Of a stretch of DNA of 64,000 nucleotides, positions 9,539 through 21,500 are shown in pieces. The translations under genes and the position numbers were made by a program. The notes under the pieces are model-generated. The model was not told the DNA's origin and made no database searches. It saw only the letters and a list, made by a program, of their open reading frames with translations. The DNA is from Phorcus lineatus (Eukaryota > Mollusca > Gastropoda > Trochida > Trochidae), in the NCBI GenBank assembly GCA_921293015.1, contig OV121090.1:1922001-1986000 (forward strand). Direction: 5' to 3'. Numbering within the stretch: the first letter of the stretch is position 1; each line of letters opens with the position of its first letter.

Positions 9539-10246
9539 GTAAGTATGTAGACCTAATTCTTCAATAAACATGCAGTGTATTTCTCAACTGGTTAGATTAG
9601 GAATCGCATCAGAGGGTGCACTCCAATTTACAAATAGATAGTCTTGATTAATTGTAATTTCATTTTGTGAAAACACAGACAGACTGATTGTCTAATATAT
9701 GGTGTGGGAAAACTTGATACTATTTGCATATAACCTGAAATTGATAGTTGAAATTTGCAATCAATAATTGTTAGACAAATAAGTTGTTCCCAGTTTAAGT
9801 TTGATCACATGAATTTTCATTTGTTATCATTTAATAACATATGATTAGCATAACATAATTTGTATGTATTTATTTTAGTATGAAATTCATTTGATAAAAA
9901 TTAACACTCATAAATGTTAGTATTGCTGAACTTAAATGTATGTTAATATTTGTAATACAGGATTATTATACAAATTTTTAGAGCACTTATATATTTATTC
10001 CTGATATTGAACTTGAAAAATGTTTTAATATAGGAAAAAGTTATCGCTGAACATTAAATTTTGAGTTTTCTGTAACTATCAAAGTTTTTACCAACCTTTG
10101 GAACAATTGTAAAACAATCACTTAATATTTATATAATTTCAAGTATGGTTTTCCTTGTATATGATAAATTCTATTCTTTTGATATCATCATCATATCATT
10201 ATTGGTTATTTGTACAAGTATTGAAAGTTGCAAATTATTGTTTCAG

Positions 10247-10309
10247 TGTGAACAATCAACACACATACATGGACACCTTTTGGCCTCACAGGATATATGG
10301 TTGTTCAAG
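10247..10309 (+). CDS. Candidate cassette exon 2 (TEP hypervariable region?)
   Basis: 63 bp between TTGTTTCAG and GTGAGA, a multiple of three. The frame that joins to 12450 is open. Low confidence; no family match. Confidence 0.22.
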
Positions 10310-10753
10310 GTGAGAACTAATAAACCAATGTTTGAAAGATTTTTAAAGTTTGATTGATAATTCTGCTGCTTTTTTATACAGTCAGACAAAACTAGTTTAC
10401 TTCAGTGTCACAAATTAAACTAGTACAAAAAAACAACATGATATAGTATTATTTGAGTTTGTTTAACAACCACCCATTGTTTGGCATATGAGAAAAACAA
10501 TAAAACATATACTTTATACAAGGGATCTTAAAAATATCTTTATACAGCCAACGATTTCTTTCAAGTTTCATTTATAAATGAACTCTAAGTCAGATATTTA
10601 TCTTTTTCTATTCTCAATTTCTCAATAATATAACACAACAAAGGTAATGATAATTAGAAACTGTTTACAAGAAACAAAGTTTAATGATAAAACATTTTAA
10701 AAACGTTGCTGTTACTAGTTTTGTGCTTAAGTGTTTGCTCGTTTATTCTTAAG

Positions 10754-10819
10754 GTGTTCACTGAACCAGAGAATACACAAAGCTGGCAAGATGAAGATTC
10801 ACCGGGGGATTAAGAGACA
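10754..10819 (+). CDS. Candidate cassette exon 3 (TEP hypervariable region?)
   Basis: 66 bp between TATTCTTAAG and GTAAGT, open only in the phase that fits the next TEP exon. It would start CSLN, resembling the CALN start of the candidate at 9464. Confidence 0.28.
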
Positions 10820-11767
10820 GTAAGTACATTTAATTGTTACATAAACAAACAGATTGATAAGTGACTTATGATCAGTTGATTTACTGATTGGAGCCACATA
10901 TCAATTTATTTGTTAATTGCTTGATCTAATTGATTTCTATGTTAGGCATAAGAGTACAGTTATCCAATGTGAGATTGCCTTCTGAGATGTTTTTACACTG
11001 TTTGGTGTCATTCTGGTTATAACAATCATTAAATTCTGTTTCAGAATGAAGACCAGTCAACAAGTCATCAGATATCAACACAGTGAAAAGGATTTTTGTT
11101 TTGTTCAGTATTGTCTATTTACTTATTTAATGAAAAAATAATTATAGGCATTCCTAAACAATCACATACACGTATAATTTTCATACAAATATAACTTTGT
11201 TAATAAAATTTTGTAGCATTGATAAAAGTTTTCAACTAAAATAAGTGATTTCTTGTAATTAAATTGCTGTGATGAATATTCCAATAGTCTTATCTCATAA
11301 TTGTTCATTTATCAGCGATTTCATTCTTGATAAATATGTGAGTATAGTCTTACAATTAAATTTATAAATATTGTCTATGAAATGTTCATGATATTTGGTA
11401 GAAGCAAAGACTGTTTCAAATATGTATATCCATTAAAATTTAAAACAACAGAATCATTATTACTGATTGACACATGTACTTCATCCTGAATATATTGTTA
11501 TCTTCAATGAAATGGCTTCTTTTCTTTTTCTTCATTGTAATAAAAACTTGTTGCATATATGATGTTTCTTTTGAATCATTCCTGAACCTTGATACATATA
11601 TATATATTTTTGAAGTCTGATGTTAAAATATCCTTAAACCATTCTTGGACATTTAAGAAGAATCTAGAAGAAATCTATATTTAATAAGGAATTATTTTGT
11701 ATCAAAGGATTAAAGCTAAGAGTAAAACTACAGTTGCATATGTAGTGTTACTTTTACTTCATGATAA
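10820..11767. other. Intronic sequence without recognised features
   Basis: AT-rich; no framed exon, tRNA-like element or clear repeat was seen. Confidence 0.4.
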
Positions 11768-11972
11768 GTGCAACCATTGTTGCATAGAGAGTAAAACCAT
11801 TGCCGAACATTGGAGTGCAACCGTTATTGCATATAAGAATGCAACCATTGCTGCATATTAGAGTGCAACCGTTGCCGCATATAAGAATGCAACCATTGCC
11901 GCATATAAGAATGCAACCGTTGCCGCATATTGGAGTGCAACCGTTCCCGCATATTAGAGTGCAACCGTTGTT
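11768..11972. repeat. 24-bp minisatellite
   Basis: About 8.5 copies of a 24-bp unit of the type GTGCAACCGTTGCCGCATAT plus four bases. Both strands are open in several frames because 24 is a multiple of three; this is not evidence of coding. Confidence 0.85.
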
Positions 11973-12449
11973 GTTCACTAATTTGCCTAATGAGCCGCAC
12001 CGGTCTTGCCCGCTAATTTGCATGGTAAATTCAAATTTTCAGCCGCGCCATTGTCGCAATGTTTAACGAGACCAGTGCTGCAACAGTTTTGCTACTGCCT
12101 GTTTTTTTTGTAAGGGTATAAATGGAAAGGTATACTATAAAGGTCTGGTTATAATCACCCTCAAATGGTTACAGTTTGATATATTCAAGAGACAAATTTA
12201 TTTACCTCTAGTGCTTGATACTTGTAGTGTTACCATTTGAGGGAGTTTTTTTGGTCATTTTTTATATGTAGAGAGTAATTTATTGTCAGTTCCTATAAAT
12301 AATGTAAATCAGTTCATCACTCTGTCATGCAGTATTGTTAAAAAAATGCTTGGTAAGTATATTGGCCACCTATGTTCATGTCTGCTTTGGCTTGATGTGT
12401 ATAATTTGTTTATATTTATATGTATATGTCACAACATATATGTTTCCAG

Positions 12450-12567
12450 TGCTAATGGCCAGATCATATTCACCGAGACCGTTCCCGACACCATCACAGA
12501 CTATGTGGCCTCTGCCTTTGCTATCAGTGAAACTAAGGGGCTAGCCATCACTGAAGATACCACGCCA
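12450..12567 (+). CDS. TEP exon a: A2M-domain start
   Basis: Encodes [20 protein letters not shown], the most conserved block just after the bait/hypervariable region. The first base completes a split codon from an upstream exon, so the gene continues 5'. Confidence 0.9.
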
Positions 12568-15500
12568 GTAAGTTTTTCTTTCTTTTCTTTTTTAGGAGAA
12601 ATCTGTTTATAGTGTCTCTCAGTCATGGATGCATGTTATGTTGAACCTATTTTGTATAGGCAACAATAGTTTGAATTTCTTGTTTATCTCTAACTTTTTT
12701 AATATAAAAATACTGAAAAATCAGAGTTTAAGGAAAGGAGAGGTAATACCCCCATTAATATATGAGATGAAACATCCTGGTTTGAGGAAAAAATTAAATT
12801 TGAAAATTTACCTCTCCATTAGATATGAATTCATTTCATTTATTGGAGAGTTTCCTGTGAAAACAGTCTGATAACAGGCCAAAAAGCCATGTAGTCAGAC
12901 AATAATTCTCATAACGTAAGAAAATAGGGACTTAGGGTTAGGTTAATTGCTCTAACAGGTTTGTCTTTACAGTGATGATATTGAACATTTCAGTTGACAG
13001 TATTCCAGCCATTCTTCGTCTCTCTGGCGCTGAAGTACTCCATCGTGAGGGGCGAGTCATTCACCCTACGAGTTTCCATCTCAAACTACTTGCAAACTGA
13101 AACTCCAGTAAGATCTAATTATCCTCTACATAGTGAAACATAGTGTCATATTTATAGTAAGTGCACATGAGTACATATTTGTCTTGCCTGACAGCCCATG
13201 AATCAAATTGTGATCTATAGTTACTATGCAAGGTTATGGTCCATTTTGTTGCATTTCCTTCCAAAATTTGGATTTGAAGAGATTCAGGTAATCAAGAAAT
13301 AATTACACAGGAAGTAAGTATGAATACTTATATCATGTACTATCACCATTTGAGGCAGAAATCGTCCTATAATGGCATCATGTATCTTATGCAGATTCAT
13401 AATTACTTATTACTTGACATACTTGTGATTATTTTGCAGGTACAAGTGACCTTGGAAAGGTCAGATGACTTCGAGGTCGTTGAGAGGAGCACAGGCGGAC
13501 AGGAAGTGCGAGCTTCGAAGGAAGTGGTCACAACTGTACAGGTCAGAAGCTTTTCAAAACATCTGACTTATTTCAAAGTTACATAGAGTATGTTTCACAA
13601 CTTTTGTATAATGCTTAAATAGAGACAAAATATCATTTGACTGAGTTCAGTTCAAATCGCCTATCTGAAGTTGCATCTTTATTCCTTAAATGCCACAATT
13701 ATGGCAATTTCGTTTTAAAAACGGCCATATAAATGTTAAGAAGTCAAAATTCTGCATCCCATTTACATGTATATAAGTAAGTGACCTACTAATCAATACC
13801 AACCTGTGTTTCATGTTTTGTCTGTTATAAATAAGTTTCGAAGATTACCTTGAAGTCATTGACGTGCGCCAATGTTAGGTTTTCGATCACAAATCTTGAC
13901 TATTTCCTGATCAGTGTCACCATGCTAACTTGTAAGCATTGACATGTTAATTTTCAAAAATGATAAAAAAAAAAAATAATAATAATTTATTACCCCAAAG
14001 GGAATTCAGTTTGTATCATTACAGAGCTTGAACATACAGGAACATACATGCGATACATTAGCAAAGACATTACATTAAATCAAAGATCATTTAACAGATG
14101 AACGCTGAAAGGAACCACATGAATCCAACAAGATACACTGTGCCCCTTTAAGACTTCTTTCTCCTTAAACCAGTTATGCTAGATGCTAAAATTTGTAAAA
14201 GAAATATTGTAGAATGAAACTGTCATTTAAAAATTAGGAGTTAAAAAGTCTAATACTTACTATTTAAAAAAATCATCCTACAAATTGATAAAAAAATGGT
14301 AAAAAACATGACAATAAATTGTTTTCAATATAAATCAAACAATACCCTAAAATGTGTAACCTTTTAAATGCTATCATCTTATAGCTTATTTTATACCAGT
14401 TATTTATTGATTCTTTTATGCATGTTTTCTTAAAAATCAGAATCCTGATTCGACTGTATGCCCTTATATTGCCACTATACTAAACAAACAGGTATTTTAT
14501 TGGCACTTTTGAGCAACAGTCAGTGCTAAAAAGAAGAGGCCAAATCTGAAAAGTTGGCACAAGTGACTAAAACATTCATATAGTGCCTCTCTAAGTGGTA
14601 AATATCTAATAATTCCTACATATGGGTAGTACCTGGACCATTGAGACAGCCATTTAATTAATTGATAAAGTATCTGCCTAAAACTATGACAGTCAAGTTT
14701 GGTCATGTAACAGTTATAATTACTTTTCCCACAGGTCAAACCTGGTGTGCCCACTGGAGTGACCTTCGAAATTGCTCCCAAGGTTCTTGGTGATGTGAAG
14801 ATCTTTGTTGTGGCCGCCCCAGATAAATCGACAGGAGAAATGGCCGACAGGATTGAGAAAACAGTCCTTGTGAAGGTGTGTACAGACCTCTGTTTGCTGA
14901 TTCTTTCAGGTCTCATTGGCTGAGTGGATGAGTGGTTTGTACAGTCAAGGCAGATTTCTATTTCTGACTTTGAATGAGGTTTTGGGTACAAATTCCATCC
15001 CAGAACAGTAAAAGAGGCTGTACTACTGATTTGGGTGATCTGAAATATGACTATGTTTTGTGTTTTGATTATCTAAATGGCATGTACCTCTAATCATACT
15101 ATTTCACCCTTTCACATCCAAGAAACCAGACACATGTACATATACATATACAAGCCTGACGATTTCAGGTTTGTATGGGGGTGAAAGGAGTTTAATTTAT
15201 GTTGCTAGTTCTATCATATAAGTGGTTTTATCATTTAGTTTAAAGTTTTAACATTTCATTATCAATTACATCATGGTTCTATATGCTTATCATTTATCCC
15301 CGTTGTTGATTTACCAGTTACTCAATACCATTGATAAATGTCGTACTCTGAACTGAGGCTCTTAAACGAAGGATTTCATATGCCATCAATAAAAGTCATA
15401 TATATGGGTACCACATGCAATTATTCAGTATATCAGGTGTTTGGCTGATGTCACTTTCTTTAAACTGCCATCAACTAACATCTTTATTTCCACAGCCTGA

Positions 15501-18500
15501 GGGCTTTGAACAGAGGAGAGCCGAGAGCCGATCGCTTGAACTGAGCCCGGAGAACAACATCTTTAGACAGACAATCTCACTGATGAACACCCCGGAAATT
15601 GTGTTTGGATCCCGAAAAGTCTACGTTGATGCTTGTGGTACGTATTGAATATATATATATATATATATATATCATCATATATTTCATATATATGTGATTT
15701 TAGAAGGGCAATAATGCTTATTGGAAGTTCCTTTTCTTAATATTTTCTCAAGTAAACATGTGTATGTAACATTTATTATTTTGAAAGGGACAAACCTCTC
15801 CTTCCAAAGTTATTTGTAATCGTAGAAGTAAGTTTCAAGTATCAAGCTTAAACTACTGGGGTTTCGATCAGCTACTAGGAAAGATACCATTATAAAAATC
15901 CCAAAGAATCTGACCTCTGGTCAGTGCCCAGGTATAGGCTATGAACCATTGAAATGAGGGGTGAGGATTTCAAATTCTTCAAAACATTGTTAGGCTAACA
16001 ATTGACAGACTGGCTGACAATTGGTATTTGAAGGTTTTAAAACCTATAAACAAAAAAGTGGTAAAAATATCTATGTCTTCCTTGAGTTTAAGTTTTACAG
16101 CATGTTTTGTCACTGTTATTTAAGTTGATCGTAGCATGCAGTGTACAATCTAGGACTGGTATACAAGGAGGAGATCAGTCATTCTATAGTGAAGAAAGGA
16201 GGGGGGGGGGGTTAAAAAGTGGGGGGGATATCTTAGTTGCCAATGGAAAATGCAACTTCTTCATGGTATCTGTTTGTAACTAGGGAATAAACAATAACGA
16301 TCCATGTCAGTGGTAAACACTTAACTCACACAAATTATTACATGTTTGCAAGGTGGAAAACAGTACATGCATGCAAACATTTATCGGAAATCACAGTCAA
16401 TCTTGTTAATAAAGAAATCGCGAAACTGAATATGAATTTTTCAATAATCAATTCGGTAAATATGATCAATAAAATGAGAACCAAAATGAAATATCAAAAA
16501 TAATATTGATGAGAACAGTTATTAGATATCCATTGATCATAACATAATGTCAAACGAAACCTACCTTTAATTTATTAATTAATTAAACTTTGAAAGCTCC
16601 GACCAAAACACAGAAAATAAAATGCCCAGTGATTTGGTACATGTTTGTATAAAGCATTATGATTGGCTCAGATCAGCCGATCTTTACAAGAGGGCCAATC
16701 ACAGACAGTGTCTTATTTTGATTTTATTTTTAGACATGAATGGGCATGAAATCGGCAAATACTTACCGTGGGATATGATTTTACGAGTGTTTATCAATTA
16801 ATTATGGGCTGTAACAATTTTTTTTAACATCATACCAAGAATAAGTTGAACTAATGATCATTTAGGTTTTTACTTCCAAACACTTATAAAATATGGGTCA
16901 AAATGACTGTGTTAGACAGATCACGCAGTGGCTTTTTTATGAGAGGCGCTTTGATTTCTTTTAGCGTGAATCGAGCTATCATGCGTCCTAGATTAAACAC
17001 TGAGCATGAATCAAAACAGTTAAAAGAAGAGAGCATGTATTAGGATTCAGCTAAATATAGTTGCTGGTTTCAAATGCTTCAAAACAACATCCACCTCACA
17101 GACCAAGAGACAAATAAGAAAAACATGTTATTTATGTGTCACTCAGTGTCCATGCTTTGAATAGTTATGAATAACAACATAAATGAAACACTGTCTGGCC
17201 AGCAATATTCTTAGAGACCATTCTCAATATTGAAAGAACTAAACTACCTTGGCACTAAAATGATTAAAATATTACATTATATATAGATGTATCATGTTTA
17301 TTAGATCCTCTGATGTCTTTGTTTTTAGTTAACAAGATTGTGTCTTTTTCTATTTGTAAACTTGTAAGTGGCAAACAGTTTGGAGAGTTTGAGAGTCTGC
17401 AAGAGAAATATGACTTGATCTTTTGGATTTTTGAGTATTCATGGCTTGTGCTTTCGACTATAAAAGGTATCTACTATCAGAGAAATATATTTGTTATAAG
17501 AGGCGTATATCACAAACTTGATGATGGATGACTTTCAGGTGATGTGATGGGGAAGGCCCTGAATAATCTCAAGGGTTTGGTCAGACAGCCGACAGGGTGC
17601 GGCGAACAGAACATGATTACCTTCGTCCCCAACATCGTGGTCAACAACTACCTGACCGCCACATCCCGCCTGACCCCTGAAATCAAGGAGCAGACTGAGG
17701 AGTACATGAAGACCGGTTAGTGTTGAACATCTTATGATATACTGAGAGAAATAAATAAGGGAACAGCTTTACCACAACAAGAAAATGCAAAGTTTGTACA
17801 TTGTAGATAACACACAGCAGCAGGGACGTATCCAAGCCAGTGTTCAAGTTGTGGAGGGGATCGAGGGAGTCTGTGTCTGGGGGGTCAAGTTGTGGAGGGG
17901 AGAGGGAGTCTGTGTCTGGGGGGTCAAGTTGTGGAGGGGAGAGGGAGTCTGTGTCTGGGGGGTCAAGTTGTGGAGGGAAGAGGGAGTCTGTGTCTGGGGG
18001 GTCAAGTTGTGTAGGGGAGAGGGAGTCTGTGTCTGGGGGGTCAAGTTGTGGAGGGGAGAGGGAGTCTGTGTCTGGGGGGTCAAGTTGTGGAGGGGAGAGG
18101 GAGTCTGTGTCTGGGGGGTCAAGTTGTGTAGGGGAGAGGGAGTCTGTGTCTGGGGGGTCAAGTTGTGGAGGGGAGAGGGAGTCTGTGTCTGGGGGGTCAA
18201 GTTGTGGAGGGGAGAGGGAGTCTGTGTCTGGAGGGTCAAGTTGTGGAGGGGAGAGGGAGTCTGTGTCTGGGGGGTCAAGTTGTGGAAGGGAGAGGGAGTC
18301 TGTGTCTGGGGGGTCCAGTTATGGAGGGGAGAGGGAGTCTGTGTCTTGGGGGTCAAGTTATGGAGGGGAGAGGGAGTCTGTGTTTGGGGGGTCAAGTTTT
18401 GGTGGGGGGAGTGGGGAGCTTGAGGGGTTTACCTATTATAACATGAAGGGCTCACTTTACTTTTGTGTAAATTATTGAAACTGATGAGGTCATACCCCTA

Positions 18501-21500
18501 TAACAACCCCTCATCACTCCACCCTCTGATGTTCAGCAGCCAAGCAGGAATAATTTAGCAATGATTTATGTTTTCAGGCTGTCATGCTCAATGTCTACCA
18601 CTCAGATTCTCCCACTCAGATTCCACCTCTCAGATTCCACCTCTCAGATTCCACCTCTCAGATTCCACCTCTCAGATTCCACCTCTCAGATTCTAACTCT
18701 CAGATTCCACCTCTCAGATTCTAACTCTCAGATTCCACCTCTCAGATTCCACCTCTCAGATTCTAACTTTCAGATTCCACCTCTCAGATTCCACCTCTCA
18801 GATTCTACCTCTCAGATTCCACCTCTCAGATTCCACCTCTCAGATTCCACCTCTCAGATTCCACCTCTCAGATTCCACCTCTCAGGTTCCACCTCTCAGG
18901 TTCCACCTCTCAGATTCTACCTCTCAGGTTCCACCTCTCAGATTCCACCTCTCAGGTTCCGCCTCTCAGATTCTACCTCTCAGATTCTACCTCTCAGGTT
19001 CCACCTCTCAGATTCCACCTCTCAGATTCCACCTCTCAGATTCTACCTCTCAGGTTCCACCTCTCAGGTTCCACCTCTCAGATTCCACCTCTCAGGTTCC
19101 ACCTCTCAGATTCTACCTCTCAGATTCTACCTCTCAGATTCTAACTTTCAGATTCCACCTCCCAGATTCCACCTCTCAGGTTCCACCTCTCAGGTTCCAC
19201 CTCTCAGATTCTACCTCTCAGATTCCACCTCTCAGATTCTACCTCTCAGATTCTACCTCTCAGATTCTAACTTTCAGATTCCACCTCTCAGATTCCACCT
19301 CTCAGATTCCACCTCTCAGATTCCACCTCTCAGATTCCACCTCTCAGATTCTACCTATCAGTTCTTGAAATTCAATCTATTTATTGCAATCAGTGTCACA
19401 CATCCAACAATACAAATCTTGATGAGCCAAAGTTCACATAGTTATAATTTTCAATTCAAGGATACCAGCGAGAGTTGACATATATGTTGCTTGATGGCTC
19501 CTTCAGTGCATTTGGAGAGAGCGACGGCAACGGAAGCACTTGGTGAGTAAATCTTTTAATATAAAACATAGAACTTAAAATGATGAATTTGTTAGATCCA
19601 ATGCCAAAATAGCATCTGCCACTTTTGTTACTGCCCATCATTTGTTCTTGCACATCAAGAGCATTTTTTCAAATCTTCAAAGTTTTACTTCGGAAAAGTT
19701 ATATTTATTCATATCAATGTTCTTCAATTCAAATTCAATAATGTATTATACCACTTTATTTAGCATCACTACCTTTTGTTTAATTCTGATTGGTCATGCA
19801 ATTTTCAATGCACAACCCACCAGCTTTCAATGGCGGAAGACTCAGACGCCAGTCGACATTGGTGACCCTGACCTCATTTACATGGTCACCATGACACTTT
19901 GACCACTCTAATACATTGATAACGCAATAATATTAATTATGCCAAATATCTCATTGCGGGGGACATTGCCATGTTAGTGGCCAACACTTGTTATTTATGA
20001 TTTACAATGTTTCGGGTTCAGAATTTGTCGACGGGGGGGCCTTTTGGGCTATTGTTACGTTATATATGATTTTTCAAATTATTTTTATTGACTTGAATCT
20101 AACCCCCCCCTTGGATCCGCCACTGCTAATTAGTGTCTGAAGTTATGCAGCAGTATAAGATCGTAAAAATTGCCTCAGGAAATACAATATCTTCCAAGGT
20201 ACCAATACATATCACAACCTTATCAGAAAGCCATGTATCTATGATATATAGGTAATATTTCAAGTCTGTATGACTGTAAGAGGGGATGGGATAGGGAGTG
20301 GGGAGGGTGTTTGGCTTCAGATCAAGAGGTCTGTGGTTCGATCCCGCAAGGGACTCGGCAACTTTGTCTACAGTAGTCAACTGTTATCCACACAGTAAGG
20401 TTTGGGTGCAATGCTACACTAAATTTCAGCAGAGTACCACCCATGGTTAGCTAGTTCCAGCCGATGCTCGCAGGTTTCATCGCAAAGCATAGCCACAATG
20501 GTGATGTGGGCTTTCTCCCTGCAATAATACTAGTAGCCGTGTTATAAGTGAAATACTTTTGAAAGCGGCGTCTAACCCCACCTCACCTCACCTCGCCTCG
20601 CCTCGCCTCAGTGTAAGATGCTTGTCACTTTTCTCCCATTGCAGGCTGACTGCGTTTGTCACGAAGAGCTTTGCGCAAGCTTCAGCATTTATAACCCCTG
20701 ACCACAATGTGATGAAGAAATCCCTTGGGTGGCTCCTGAGTAATCAAAACGAGGACGGAACATTCAAGAGCGTTGGCAGAGTTATTCATCAGGAAATGCT
20801 GGTAATATATATATCCTCCTCTATCCAATTGAGTTCTTCTCTACTTTTTTTTGGCAACCCTGATTTGATAGTGAAAACTTTCCTTCTTTTGTTTTTTTAT
20901 TGACAAAAGAAGTTTACTTATCATACATGGAGGAAATGACATATTTTTGAGTGGTATGCATTTTTTACTTCACGAGTTACCTCCCTTTGATGAACTTTTA
21001 ACCAGGAACTGTTTGAACTTCATATTTTCCTATGTATGACTTGTGACAAGATTTGACTAGGGTATCTTAGGAAAAAACATTTGAATCATTTGCTAATCAT
21101 TTGAATTAAACAATAATGGTCCAACAAACAAATTCTCTTGTGTGTCACATCGTTATATGGATGATTGGCTCTGCCTTTGGCTTTCAACATGGAAATTTCG
21201 TAGCATAATGACAATAATTGATTAGAAATTTAAATAAAAAATTTCCAGGTTGGGCTCGCTTCAACTCTTCTACAATCTCTGTTGATAGAGACCATTTGTC
21301 TGTGTTTGTTGTGAAGGGACAGATCAGAACAAGTGTCTAATTTCCCTTGTAAAATATTTGTCTCATCGATCCATAGGTTTTACTTCAGGAATTTTCTCTC
21401 TTTACTTTCTCCAACAGGGTGGATCGGCTGGAGGCAAGGCCCTGACAGCTTTTGTCTACATCGCACTGAAGCAGAGCGAAGAATACCTCGACACCATGGT

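Noticed and set aside
11754-12066. Opposed ORFs with Cys/Gly or His/Ile/Arg repeats
   Set aside because: 24-bp minisatellite read in two strands; no signal peptide or gene context.
12283-12449. Extension of the first TEP exon upstream as an ORF
   Set aside because: The TTTCCAG acceptor at 12449 and loss of family similarity before it mark the exon border.
17785-18478. Two overlapping 212-codon + ORFs and a 183-codon - ORF
   Set aside because: All are products of the 39-bp minisatellite; no splice context or family similarity, open on both strands at once.
18561-19478. 305-codon ORF of [13 protein letters not shown]-type repeats
   Set aside because: Generated by a 14-bp satellite between TEP exons; it merges into exon g only by chance.
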